Shown piece after piece: positions 28,633 to 37,056 of a DNA stretch of 64,000 nt. Positions within the stretch are counted from its first letter, which is position 1. Each line of letters begins with the position of its first letter. Made by a program: the position numbers and the translations under genes. The stretch comes from Streptomyces sp. NBC_01288 (lineage in GTDB: Bacteria > Actinomycetota > Actinomycetes > Streptomycetales > Streptomycetaceae). The notes under the pieces are model-generated. The model searched no databases. It worked only from the letters and a program-made list of their open reading frames with translations, and had not been told where the DNA came from. The stretch lies in assembly GCF_035982055.1 (NCBI RefSeq), contig NZ_CP108427.1, positions 3,286,001-3,350,000 of the forward strand, read 5' to 3'.

Positions 28633-28647
28633 GTTCATTTAGTTCAT
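28633..28647 (+). promoter_or_regulatory. Direct repeats upstream of sensor kinase
   Basis: GTTCAT occurs at 28633-28638 and 28642-28647 (9-bp period) in the dctA/kinase divergent region. Such short direct repeats fit a response-regulator site. Confidence 0.4.
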
Positions 28648-28674
28648 GCTTAGCCGGAGAGGCACACTGACGAC

Positions 28675-30378
28675 ATGCGCCTCCCGCACGTCCCCCGTCC
28701 CCGGAGCCTGGCCGGCCAGCTCTTCGGCATGCAGGCCGTGCTGATAGCGGTCGTCGTCGCCGGGTACGCGCTGTTCACCTACGTCAGCGACCGCAGCCAG
28801 GCCGAGGACGCGGCGGGCCGCCAGGCGATGGCGGTGGCGCGCTCGGTCGCGGACTCGCCGTCGGTGATCGCGGCGATCGGTACGTCGAACCCGACCGCGC
28901 ACCTGGAGTCGTACTCCCTGAAGGTCCAGCGGGACACCCAGGTCGACTTCATCACGATCATGAATCCGCAGGGCATCCGCTGGACCCACCCGGACCGGAA
29001 CCAGATCGGCAAGAAGTTCCTGGGCCACATCGGGCCCGCCCAGCAGGGCCGCACCTTCACCGAGACCTACACCGGCACCCTCGGCGCGTCCGTCCGCGCG
29101 GTCACCCCCGTCAAGAGCGGCGACAAGGTCATCGGCCTGGTCAGCGCGGGCATCCGGGTCGAGGCGATCACCCAGCGGGTGCAGGACCAGGTCACGGCGT
29201 TGATCGGGGTGGCGGCGGGCGCCCTGGCACTGGGTGCCGTAGGGACGTACGTCGTCAACGCCCGCCTGCGCCGCCACACCCACGGCATGAACGCGACCGA
29301 GCTGAGCCACATGCACGACTACCACCAGGCCGCGCTGCACGCGGTGCGCGAAGGGCTGCTGATGCTCGACGGTCAATACCGGGTGGCGCTGATGAACGAC
29401 GGCGGGCGGGAGCTGCTCGGGGTGACGGGGGACGCGGTGGGCCGGTCTGTCGCGAGCCTCGGCCTGCCCGCACCACTGACGGGGGCACTGCTGTCCTCCG
29501 AACCGCGCGTGGACGAGGTGCACCTGACGGCGTCCCGAGTGCTGGTGGTGAACACCTCACCGGTGTCGGGCGGTGAGCGTCGCGGAACGGTGGTGACGCT
29601 CCGGGACGTCACCGAACTCCAGTCGCTGATGGGTGAGTTGGACTCGGAGCGCGGCTTCACACAGGCTCTGCGGTCGCAGGCCCACGAGGCGGCGAACCGC
29701 CTGCACACGGTCGTCTCGCTGATCGAGCTGGGGCGCGCGGAGGAGGCGGTGGACTTCGCGACGGCCGAGTTGGAGCTGGCCCAGACGCTGACGGACCAGG
29801 TGGTCTCGGCGGTCAACGAGCCTGTACTGGCTGCCCTGTTGCTGGGCAAGACGGCCCAGTCGAACGAGCGGGGCGTGGAGTTGGTGGTGTCCGAGGACAG
29901 CAGCATGGACGACGGTCTGCTGCCGGACTCGTTGTCCGCGCGGGACCTGGTGACGATCCTCGGCAACCTGATCGACAACGCGGTGGACGCGGCTCAGGGA
30001 AGCCTGCGGGCGCGGGTGACGGTGACGGCGTACACGGAGGCGGGGGCGGACGGTTCCGCGCTGGTGCTGCGGGTCGCGGACACGGGGGCGGGAGTGGACC
30101 CGGCGCACGCGGAGGCGGTGTTCCAACGGGGCTTCTCTACGAAGCCGGCCGGGCCCGGGGGTCGGGGGCTGGGGCTGGCGTTGGTGCGGCAGGCGGTGAA
30201 TCGGCATGAGGGGACGTTGACAGTGGCTGAGGCGGAGGGGGGCGGGGCGGTGTTCGAGGTGCGGTTGCCTTTGTGGGGGGTGGGGGCGGGGGCGGATTCG
30301 AGTGCGGCTTCGGATTCCGGTGCGGGTCGTGCGCGGGCGTCGTCCCAGGGTTCTGTTTCCAAAGGTGGTACTTCGTGA
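28675..30378 (+). CDS. CitA/DcuS-type sensor histidine kinase
   Basis: A 567-residue membrane kinase. Helix 1 (about 17-38), an extracytoplasmic sCache/PAS-like sensor (about 40-170), helix 2 (about 177-198), a cytoplasmic PAS domain (about 220-310), then the phosphoacceptor helix with His337 in SQAHEAANRLHTVVSLIEL, and an HATPase domain with NLIDNAVDAA, DTGAGV and GGRGLGLALV. This is the SpoOB-like H-box typical of the citrate/dicarboxylate kinase family. The tail beyond 540 is disordered. It overlaps the regulator gene by 4 nt and is divergent from dctA, so a dicarboxylate ligand is likely. Confidence 0.93.
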   Translation: MRLPHVPRPRSLAGQLFGMQAVLIAVVVAGYALFTYVSDRSQAEDAAGRQAMAVARSVADSPSVIAAIGTSNPTAHLESYSLKVQRDTQVDFITIMNPQGIRWTHPDRNQIGKKFLGHIGPAQQGRTFTETYTGTLGASVRAVTPVKSGDKVIGLVSAGIRVEAITQRVQDQVTALIGVAAGALALGAVGTYVVNARLRRHTHGMNATELSHMHDYHQAALHAVREGLLMLDGQYRVALMNDGGRELLGVTGDAVGRSVASLGLPAPLTGALLSSEPRVDEVHLTASRVLVVNTSPVSGGERRGTVVTLRDVTELQSLMGELDSERGFTQALRSQAHEAANRLHTVVSLIELGRAEEAVDFATAELELAQTLTDQVVSAVNEPVLAALLLGKTAQSNERGVELVVSEDSSMDDGLLPDSLSARDLVTILGNLIDNAVDAAQGSLRARVTVTAYTEAGADGSALVLRVADTGAGVDPAHAEAVFQRGFSTKPAGPGGRGLGLALVRQAVNRHEGTLTVAEAEGGGAVFEVRLPLWGVGAGADSSAASDSGAGRARASSQGSVSKGGTS

Positions 30379-31058
30379 CTACGGCCGAGCCGATCCGCGT
30401 CCTCATCGTCGAGGACGATCCCGTCGCCGCCGACGCGCATGTCATGTACGTGGGCCGGGTGCCGGGGTTCGTGGCGGTGGGCAAGGCGCACACGGGGGCG
30501 GAGGCGCGGCGGGCGCTGGAGCGTACGCAGGTGGACCTGTTGCTGCTGGACCTGCATCTGCCGGACGCGCACGGGCTGCAACTTGCGCGGTCCTTGCGGG
30601 CGGCCGGGTATCACGCCGACGTCATCGCGGTGACCTCGGCGCGGGATCTGGCGGTGGTGCGGGAGGGGGTGTCGCTGGGGGTCGTGCAGTACGTGCTGAA
30701 GCCGTTCACGTTCGCGACGCTCCGGGATCGGCTGGTGCGGTACGCCGAGTTCCATGCGGCGGCGGGCGAGGCGAGCGGTCAGGACGAGGTCGACCGGGCG
30801 CTGGCCGCGTTGCGGGCGCCTTCGCCGGCGGCGCTGCCCAAAGGGTTGAGTGCGCCGACGTTGGAGAAGGTGACTGTCGCTCTGCGGGACTGCGGGGAGG
30901 GGCTCACCGCGGCGGGGGTCGCGGAGGCGGTGGGGATTTCCCGGATCACCGCTCGGCGGTATCTGGAGCACTTGGTGGAGGCGGGTCGGGCTGCGCGGAG
31001 TCCGCAGTACGGGACCGTGGGGCGGCCGGAGTTGCAGTACCGGTGGGTCAAGGGGTAG
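30375..31058 (+). CDS. CitB/DcuR-type response regulator
   Basis: A 227-residue response regulator: receiver domain with phospho-acceptor Asp59 (LLLLDLHLPD), conserved Thr (VTSARD) and Lys (VLKPF), then a C-terminal helix-turn-helix LTAAGVAEAVGISRITARRYLEHLVEAG typical of the CitB/DcuR group. GTG 30375 overlaps the kinase stop (GTGA). It probably activates dctA. Its last 11 bp overlap the 3' end of the convergent membrane-protein gene. Confidence 0.94.
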   Translation: MTTAEPIRVLIVEDDPVAADAHVMYVGRVPGFVAVGKAHTGAEARRALERTQVDLLLLDLHLPDAHGLQLARSLRAAGYHADVIAVTSARDLAVVREGVSLGVVQYVLKPFTFATLRDRLVRYAEFHAAAGEASGQDEVDRALAALRAPSPAALPKGLSAPTLEKVTVALRDCGEGLTAAGVAEAVGISRITARRYLEHLVEAGRAARSPQYGTVGRPELQYRWVKG

Positions 31059-31617
31059 GCGGGCGGGGCGAGTTGAAGGGCCGCGCGTAACTGAGGACCT
31101 GGTGGCCGAGGCCGACGACGATGAGCGCCTCGGCCACGGACAGGACGAGCAGGCCGGAGGACGTCTGGCCCGCGAACCAGTAGACGACGAGCCCGGCGAG
31201 CGGGACGACGCAGAACGCCAGCAGGTCGATCACACACTGGATGACCTTGCGGGAACGGCGGCGGCTGTCGGAACGGTGGCTGGTCTCCCAGCCGAACGCC
31301 GTTCCGGCGGAGGCGAGTTCGCCTCGGACTAGATGGTCGAGCCGGGGCCCCAGGTCGTCCCGTACGTACATCCCGATCGCGGAGATCTTCTCGTCGTTCA
31401 CGAGGTAGGTCCAGCCGAGCACGACACACACCGGGGGCAGCGCGAGCAGCATCTCGGACTGCTTGGCCTGGGCCGCGGCGGCGATGACGGCGGCGACGAC
31501 GGTGAGGGTGACGTAGAGGAGGTTGTCGCGGAAGCCGATACGGGTCTTCTGCTCGTCCTTGACGGTCTGGTACTCGGCGAGGAGCAACTGGCCGACGGTG
31601 ACGTCACGTTCAGGCAT
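31048..31617 (-). CDS. Small four-helix membrane protein divergent from nucleosidase
   Basis: A 189-residue protein with four predicted membrane helices (about 29-47, 52-72, 133-156, 160-180). The first 28 residues are charged and helical (LLLAEYQTVKDEQKTRIGFRDN), and a basic cytoplasmic loop (HRSDSRRRSRK) sits between the helix pairs. I do not recognise a named family. It is transcribed away from the copy A nucleosidase out of a 70-bp gap that shares sequence with the copy B/C divergent promoter, so it may belong to that system, for example as a membrane-acting partner. This is inference from position only. ATG at 31615-31617. Confidence 0.8.
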   Translation of the reverse strand: MPERDVTVGQLLLAEYQTVKDEQKTRIGFRDNLLYVTLTVVAAVIAAAAQAKQSEMLLALPPVCVVLGWTYLVNDEKISAIGMYVRDDLGPRLDHLVRGELASAGTAFGWETSHRSDSRRRSRKVIQCVIDLLAFCVVPLAGLVVYWFAGQTSSGLLVLSVAEALIVVGLGHQVLSYARPFNSPRPPTP

Positions 31618-31640
31618 TGCCCTCGCCTCTCCCCCGAGTG

Positions 31641-31687
31641 GTGCCAACACAGCATCTGCGCAGGCGACTTGGAAGTACCTTAAGGGA
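31641..31687. promoter_or_regulatory. Divergent promoter module of copy A
   Basis: Contains GTGCCAACACAG (31641-31652) and CAGGCGACTTGG (31661-31672), a one-base difference, then AGTACC and the -10 box TACCTT (31676-31681). The nucleosidase GTG starts 6 nt after the -10, giving a leaderless message. The same two blocks recur at 40034-40045 and 40081-40101. Confidence 0.75.
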
Positions 31688-32581
31688 GTGCCTGAGATGC
31701 CTGAGTTTCAACCCACTGTCGCGGTGCTGACCGCGCTGCCGCTGGAGTACAAGGCCGTGCAGGCCCATCTCACGGACGTACGGAAGCGGGAGCACCCGCG
31801 AGGCACCCGCGCCGCGGTCGGTCAACTCCCCGGCACACCCTGGTCCGTCGCCCTGGTCGAGATGGGCGAGGGAACCCTGACGGCCGCCGCCCTCACCGAG
31901 CGCGTGATGACGTGGCTGGAGCCGCAGGCGGTGCTGTTCGTGGGGGTCGCCGGGAGCCTGAAGAGCGACATCGGCCTGGGCGACGTCGTGGTGGCGACGA
32001 AGGTGTACGGAATCCACGGCGGCAAGGAGACACCGGAGGGCTTTCTCGTACGGCCGGAGGCGTGGCGCGCGTCGCACCGGCTGACCTCGGCGGCCCGGGA
32101 GGCGTTGCGGGACGACCCCCATGCCCACCTGAAGCCGATCGCCGCGGGCGATGTCGTCCTGGCCGCACCGGAGTCCGCGCTCGCGGAACACCTCCGGCGG
32201 CACTACAACGACGCAGCGGCCATCGAGATGGAGGGCTCGGGGGTCGTGAGCGCGGTGGATCTCGCGGGCGGGGACGCGCTGGTGATCCGGGGTATCAGCG
32301 ACCGGGCCGACGCGGACAAGTCCCTTGCGGACGGGGAGGGTTGGCAGCCCCGGGCCGCGGAGAACGCGGCGGCTGCGGCGGTGGCGGTGTTGCGGGAGCT
32401 GCGGCCGTTCCGGGGTGGGCGGGTCGGGGGTTCCGACAGGGAGGTCGAGGACTCCGAGGAGGGGCCCCATCGGGGGGCTACGGGGGCGGCGGGGGCCACG
32501 TACGGAGGGGATCACCTCGACTTTCGGGGGAGCACCTTCAACGGGCCGTTCGTTGCCAAGCGGGTGGACCGGGAGCGGTAG
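31688..32581 (+). CDS. PNP/MTAN-superfamily nucleosidase (copy A, intact active site)
   Basis: A 297-residue protein. The phosphorylase/nucleosidase fold covers about 1-230: TVAVLTALPLEYKAV, VGVAGSLKSDIGLGDVVVATKVY, the ribose-binding IEMEGSG (Glu180 and Glu182) and the catalytic-acid motif RGISDRAD with Asp205. The family cleaves the N-glycosidic bond of purine nucleosides; related immune effectors cleave ATP. A Gly-rich tail ends in YGGDH-L-DFRG, then FNGPFVAKRV, a motif also found at the N terminus of copy B. GTG 31688 (not ATG 31697) is chosen because it lies 6 nt after the -10 and aligns with the start of copy C. A STAND ATPase follows in a different frame 31 bp later. Confidence 0.87.
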   Translation: MPEMPEFQPTVAVLTALPLEYKAVQAHLTDVRKREHPRGTRAAVGQLPGTPWSVALVEMGEGTLTAAALTERVMTWLEPQAVLFVGVAGSLKSDIGLGDVVVATKVYGIHGGKETPEGFLVRPEAWRASHRLTSAAREALRDDPHAHLKPIAAGDVVLAAPESALAEHLRRHYNDAAAIEMEGSGVVSAVDLAGGDALVIRGISDRADADKSLADGEGWQPRAAENAAAAAVAVLRELRPFRGGRVGGSDREVEDSEEGPHRGATGAAGATYGGDHLDFRGSTFNGPFVAKRVDRER

Positions 32582-32612
32582 CGACTCCGGACGCGGGTCC
32601 GTTCACGGTCCG

Positions 32613-34607
32613 GTGCCGGTGGCCACTGCCGCGTTGCCTGGGGTGCCGCCGGGGTTCACCGGGCGGGACGAGGACTTGGCGCGGCTATTTCCCGTGCTGG
32701 ACCCGGCCGCTGAGTCCGATCTGCCGGTGGTGATCTGCGCGGTGTCCGGGCTTGGGGGGATCGGGAAGACGTCGTTGGCGTTGTGTGCGGCCCATAAGGC
32801 GGTCAGGGACGGGTGGTTTCCGGGCGGGACTCTGTTCGTCGACTTTCGGGGGTACGACGCGGATCCGGTTACGGCGGATCAGGCGGTGGTCGCGTTGCTG
32901 GATGGGATGGGGGTGCGGGGGGCGGATCTTCCGCGGACGACGGCGGGGCAATACGGCCTGTATCTGCGGCTGTTGGCGGATGAGCCACGGTCGATGTTGT
33001 TGCTGCTCGACAACACTTCGGATGCGGGGCAGGTGATGCCGCTGATTCCTGGAACCGATCGTCACCGGGTGCTGGTCACCTCACGGGATCGACTCACCGA
33101 TCTGGACGCTCAGCTGATCGACCTCGATGTGCTCAACGCGGAGGATGCCGCCGACCTCATCGACAGATCCCTGCGGCTCAGCGACCGCGCCGACGATCGT
33201 GCGACGCGCGAACCGGAGGCCGTGTCAGAGCTCGCCACGCTCTGCGGCCACCATCCGCTCGCGCTGAGGATCACCGCCGGCATGCTGCGCAAGCGCCGCC
33301 ACCGCTCCGTCGCATCCCTTGTGAACGAGTTGCGGGGTGCCGAGGATCGGACGGCGGCTGTCGGACTCCGCCCGGTCTTCGAAGCGGCGTACCGGCAATT
33401 GCCGTCTGCGCAGGCCCGGTTGCTGCGTCTGCTCTCTCTGGCTCCGGCGGCCGAAGTCGGCGGCGAAACGGCAGCCGCGCTGGCAGACCTCAGCGTCGAC
33501 CGGACGTTCGACCTGCTCGAAGCGCTCGCCGCAGCGCACCTTGTAACGCCTGTTCCGAGAGGAGCGGACGTGCGGTGGCGGTTGCATGACTTGGTACGGG
33601 CGTTCGGGGCGGGTGTGGTCAAGGGGGATGCGGGGTTGTGGGAGGAGGGGGAGGGGGCGCGAGAACGGATGTTGGAGTTCTACCACCGGTGGGCGGAGGC
33701 GGCGGATGACCGGTTGCGGTGGCTGCCGGGGATGCCTGTGCCCGAACTGTTTGCGGACCGGGCAGGGGCGTTGGCGTGGTTTGACGGCGAGCGGGCGGGT
33801 CTGGTGGCGGCGGTGCAGTGGGCACGGGAGGAGCGGTACACGGACACGGCGGTGCGGCTGTCGCAATGTCTGGGGGAGTATCTGAACTGGCGGCGCTCTT
33901 TCGACGACTGGATCACGGTGTGCGGTGTTGCGCGGGAGGCTGCCCACCACACCGGCAATCAGGTGCCCGAGGCCATCGCGTGGAACAACTTCGGCGTCGC
34001 CCTGCGGCAGACGGGCCGGACGGAGGAGGCGATCGACGCCCACACCCGCGCCCGCGCCCTGTACCAGGCTGCCGGGGAGCCCCTGCGCGAGGCCAGCGCG
34101 TGGAACAACCTCGGCGCCGCCCTGAGTGAAGCAGGCCGCGTGGAGGAGGCTATCGACGCCCACACCCGGGCCCGCGACCTGTACCAGGCCGTCGGAGCCC
34201 ACCACCGCGAGGCCAAGGCGTGGGACAACCTCGGCACCGCCCTGCGGCAGGCGGACCGGGCAGAGGAGGCTATCGACGCCCACACTCGGGCCCGCGACCT
34301 GTACCAGGCCGTCGGGGACCGCCACCGCGAGGCCAGCGCGTGGAACAACCTCGGCGCCCCCCTGCGTGAGACAGGCCGCATGGAGGAAGCGGTGGAGGCC
34401 TACGAGAAGGCCCTGGAGGGCTATCGGGAGTTCGACGACTGGTACGAGACGGGCCGCACCCTCTCCAACCTGGCCCACGCCCACGCGGACGCAGCCCGCC
34501 CCACCGAGGCCCGCACCCACTACCTCCAGTCCGCCGCCGCCTACACCCGAGCCAACGCCCCCACCGAAGCCGCCGCCGCCCAATCCCGCGCAGACGCATT
34601 GACCTGA
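32613..34607 (+). CDS. NB-ARC/winged-helix/TPR STAND ATPase (copy A)
   Basis: About 664 residues. Order: short linker with GFTGRDEDL, NB-ARC domain with P-loop GLGGIGKT near 46-53, LLLLDNTSD, HRVLVTSRDR and the GLPL-type CGHHPLALRI; winged helix with LHDLVRAFG (the position of the plant MHD motif); a spacer; then four 40-residue TPR units from about residue 456 (AWNNLGAALSEAGRVEEAIDAHTRARDLY) and a fifth divergent unit. STAND proteins are signal-gated switches. The first plausible start is GTG 32613, without a good ribosome site. Sequence just upstream in this frame (SVHGPVPVATA) is homologous to the linkers of copies B and C, so the gene may have been split from the nucleosidase by a frameshift. 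Confidence 0.86.
   Translation: MPVATAALPGVPPGFTGRDEDLARLFPVLDPAAESDLPVVICAVSGLGGIGKTSLALCAAHKAVRDGWFPGGTLFVDFRGYDADPVTADQAVVALLDGMGVRGADLPRTTAGQYGLYLRLLADEPRSMLLLLDNTSDAGQVMPLIPGTDRHRVLVTSRDRLTDLDAQLIDLDVLNAEDAADLIDRSLRLSDRADDRATREPEAVSELATLCGHHPLALRITAGMLRKRRHRSVASLVNELRGAEDRTAAVGLRPVFEAAYRQLPSAQARLLRLLSLAPAAEVGGETAAALADLSVDRTFDLLEALAAAHLVTPVPRGADVRWRLHDLVRAFGAGVVKGDAGLWEEGEGARERMLEFYHRWAEAADDRLRWLPGMPVPELFADRAGALAWFDGERAGLVAAVQWAREERYTDTAVRLSQCLGEYLNWRRSFDDWITVCGVAREAAHHTGNQVPEAIAWNNFGVALRQTGRTEEAIDAHTRARALYQAAGEPLREASAWNNLGAALSEAGRVEEAIDAHTRARDLYQAVGAHHREAKAWDNLGTALRQADRAEEAIDAHTRARDLYQAVGDRHREASAWNNLGAPLRETGRMEEAVEAYEKALEGYREFDDWYETGRTLSNLAHAHADAARPTEARTHYLQSAAAYTRANAPTEAAAAQSRADALT
33978..34457 (+). 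repeat. Four 120-bp TPR-coding tandem repeats (copy A)
   Basis: Units start near 33978, 34098, 34218 and 34338, exactly 120 bp apart, each opening with GCGTGGAACAACCTCGGC or a close variant. They encode 40-residue TPRs. Confidence 0.88.
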
Positions 34608-34679
34608 CTAGACCACTCCACTTACCTTCACCGGGCAGCCATCCGCCCAGGCCACAACGCAGTGAGCCCGTAGGAGGTC

Positions 34680-36083
34680 ATGCCCGTGCGCCCCACCGCC
34701 GCCAGCCCCCACCGAACTGCCCTACTCACACCTCTAGTTGCTCTCGCCGCCCTCTCCCTCGCCGCGACAACCCTCACCGCGTGCAGCAGCAGTTCCGGCA
34801 GCAGCCCCGACACCGTCAAGATCTCCTTCAAGCAGTCGACGGACAACTCCATCAAGGTGATGGACACCTACCTCGCCGACATGAAGAAGCAGTTCGAGAA
34901 GCAGTACCCCGGCAAGAAGGTCGAGCTCGTCCCGATCAAGGCCCCGGACTCGGAGTACTACACCAAGCTCCAGCAGATGCTCCGCTCGCCGAAGACCGCC
35001 CCCGACCTGGTCTACGAGGACACGTTCCTCATCAACAGCGACATCACCTCCGGCTACCTCAAGCCCCTCGACTCCTACCTCGACAAGTGGCCGGACTGGA
35101 ACCAGTTCATCGACACGTCGAAGTCCGCAGCGAAGGCCGAGGACGGAAAGACGTACGGCGTCCCGGACGGCACGGACACGCGAGGCCTCTGGTTCGACAA
35201 GGGGATCTTCAAGAAGGCGGGCCTGCCCGCGAATTGGCAGCCGAAGACGTGGGCCGACGTCCTCGCCGCAGCCCGCACGATCAAGCAGAAGGTCCCGAAC
35301 GTCACCCCCCTCAACGTCTACACCGGCAAGCCGGCCGGCGAGGCCGCCACCATGCAGGGCTTCGAGATGCTGCTCTACGGCACCAACAACAGCACCACGG
35401 ACCCCCTTTACGACAAGTCGTCGAAGAAGTGGATCGCCGGCGGCCAGGGTTTCAAGGACGCGCTCTCCTTCGTCCACACGGTCTACAAGGAGAAGCTCGG
35501 CCCGGACGTGTCCGACGCCCTCGACCCCAACATCCAGACGTACGTGGCCGGTGAACTGCTCCCCAAGGGCAAACTCGGCATCGCGCTCGACGGATCGTGG
35601 CTGCCCCAGGCCTGGTTGAAGGGCAGCGGGCACGAATGGCCGGACTGGTCAAAGGAGTTGGGCCTCGCGTACATGCCCACCCAGAACGGCCAGGCCCCCG
35701 GCAAGGTGAGCATGTCCGGCGGCTGGACCTGGGCGATCCCCTCCAAGGCCGGCAACCCGGACCTGGCCTTCGACTTCATCAAGACGATGCAGACGAAGGC
35801 GAACGCCGAGAAGTGGTACATCGCCAACTCCGGTATCTCCGTGCGGAAGGACGTCGCCGCCGACCCCGCCTACGCGACCGCCCAGCCCGGCATCAAGTTC
35901 TTCACGGACCTGGTCGCGAGCACGCACTACCGCCCGGCGTACCCGGCGTACCCGAAGGTCTCCACCGCCATCCAGGAGGCGATGGAGGGCGTGACGACGG
36001 GCGACATGTCGGTGGACAAGGCGGCGAGTTCGTACGACGACGAACTCAAGTCGGCCACGGACAACCAGGTCACCGAGAAATGA
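34680..36083 (+). CDS. Sugar ABC transporter substrate-binding lipoprotein
   Basis: A 467-residue family-1 extracellular solute-binding protein. A signal peptide ends in the lipobox LTAC with Cys35 as the lipid-modified residue. The mature part has the family pattern (FEKQYPGKKVELVPIKAPDSEYYTKLQQML, DLVYEDTF, GDMSVDKAASSYDDELK). It is first in a three-gene unit with two permeases; no ATPase gene is present, as usual in Streptomyces where a shared MsiK-type ATPase serves many such transporters. ATG 34680 sits very close to AGGAGG; GTG 34686 has better spacing and may be the true start. The sugar bound cannot be told from sequence. Confidence 0.93.
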   Translation: MPVRPTAASPHRTALLTPLVALAALSLAATTLTACSSSSGSSPDTVKISFKQSTDNSIKVMDTYLADMKKQFEKQYPGKKVELVPIKAPDSEYYTKLQQMLRSPKTAPDLVYEDTFLINSDITSGYLKPLDSYLDKWPDWNQFIDTSKSAAKAEDGKTYGVPDGTDTRGLWFDKGIFKKAGLPANWQPKTWADVLAAARTIKQKVPNVTPLNVYTGKPAGEAATMQGFEMLLYGTNNSTTDPLYDKSSKKWIAGGQGFKDALSFVHTVYKEKLGPDVSDALDPNIQTYVAGELLPKGKLGIALDGSWLPQAWLKGSGHEWPDWSKELGLAYMPTQNGQAPGKVSMSGGWTWAIPSKAGNPDLAFDFIKTMQTKANAEKWYIANSGISVRKDVAADPAYATAQPGIKFFTDLVASTHYRPAYPAYPKVSTAIQEAMEGVTTGDMSVDKAASSYDDELKSATDNQVTEK

Positions 36084-36099
36084 GCGGCGGCGACCGCCG

Positions 36100-37053
36100 A
36101 TGACCACAACACCGCAGCACGCGGGCCCGGACGTGGCAAAGGTCCCCTCCGGCCCCGACACCCCAACTCCCCAACTCCGGCCCCAGAAACGCCCGTTCAC
36201 CCAAACCCTCACCCGCCTCCTCCCCCTCTCCCCCGCCCTGGTCCTCCTGCTCCTCTTCCTGGCCGTCCCGATCGGCTACTGCGCCTACATCGCTTTCACC
36301 GACCTCCAACTCACCGGTCAGGCCCACCCCTCCTTCGTAGGCTTCGCGAATTTCCGCACGGCCTTCAAGGACTCGGAATTCCTGAACGCCGTATGGCTGA
36401 CGCTGGTGTTCACGGTCCTGTCGTCCCTGGTCGGCCAGAACACGATCGGCCTGGCCCTGGCCGCGCTGATGCAGCGCGCGTCGAAGCCGGTGCGCACGCT
36501 CACGGGCGGGGTCGTCATCACGGCGTGGGTACTGCCGGAGGTGGTGGCGGGCTTTCTCCTCTACGCCTTCTTCCGCCGAGAAGGCACCCTGAACGCCATC
36601 CTGGACTGGCTCCATCTCCCGTCCCAGAACTGGCTGTTCACGCTCCCCATCTTGGCGGTGTCGTTCGCGAACGTATGGCGGGGAACGGCGTTCTCGATGC
36701 TGGTGTACTCAGCGGCCCTGAACGAGATCCCCAAGGAGATCACGGAGGCGGCGGAGGTCGACGGCGCGAGCGGCTGGCGCCGGATGTGGCACATCACGCT
36801 GCCGATGATCCGCCGCTCGATCGGCACGAACCTGATGCTGAACACCCTCCAGACCCTGTCCGTCTTCGGCCTGATCTGGGTGATGACGAGAGGCGGCCCG
36901 GGAAACAAGAGCCAGACCCTCCCCCTCTACATGTACGAACAGGCCTTCCAGAACAGCATGATCGGCTACGCCACGGCGGTCGCGCTGCTCCTGCTCCTGG
37001 TCGGCTCGCTCTTCTCGGTGATCTACATGCGCCTGCTGCGAACGGAGGTCTGA
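36100..37053 (+). CDS. Sugar ABC transporter permease (MalF-like)
   Basis: A 317-residue membrane permease with six helices and the ATPase-docking EAA loop EITEAAEVDGASGWRRMWHI followed by TLPMIRR. It starts 16 bp after the binding-protein gene stops, so they are co-transcribed. The soluble N terminus (about 45 residues) is Pro-rich. It pairs with the next gene to form the channel. Confidence 0.94.
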   Translation: MTTTPQHAGPDVAKVPSGPDTPTPQLRPQKRPFTQTLTRLLPLSPALVLLLLFLAVPIGYCAYIAFTDLQLTGQAHPSFVGFANFRTAFKDSEFLNAVWLTLVFTVLSSLVGQNTIGLALAALMQRASKPVRTLTGGVVITAWVLPEVVAGFLLYAFFRREGTLNAILDWLHLPSQNWLFTLPILAVSFANVWRGTAFSMLVYSAALNEIPKEITEAAEVDGASGWRRMWHITLPMIRRSIGTNLMLNTLQTLSVFGLIWVMTRGGPGNKSQTLPLYMYEQAFQNSMIGYATAVALLLLLVGSLFSVIYMRLLRTEV

Positions 37054-37056
37054 CCC

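Noticed and set aside
32565..32600. Programmed +1 frameshift of release-factor-2 type at TAG 32579
   Set aside because: A Shine-Dalgarno-like GGGAG precedes the stop, but spacing is wrong and the Arg tRNA on CGG would re-pair poorly; a gene split or sequence error is simpler.
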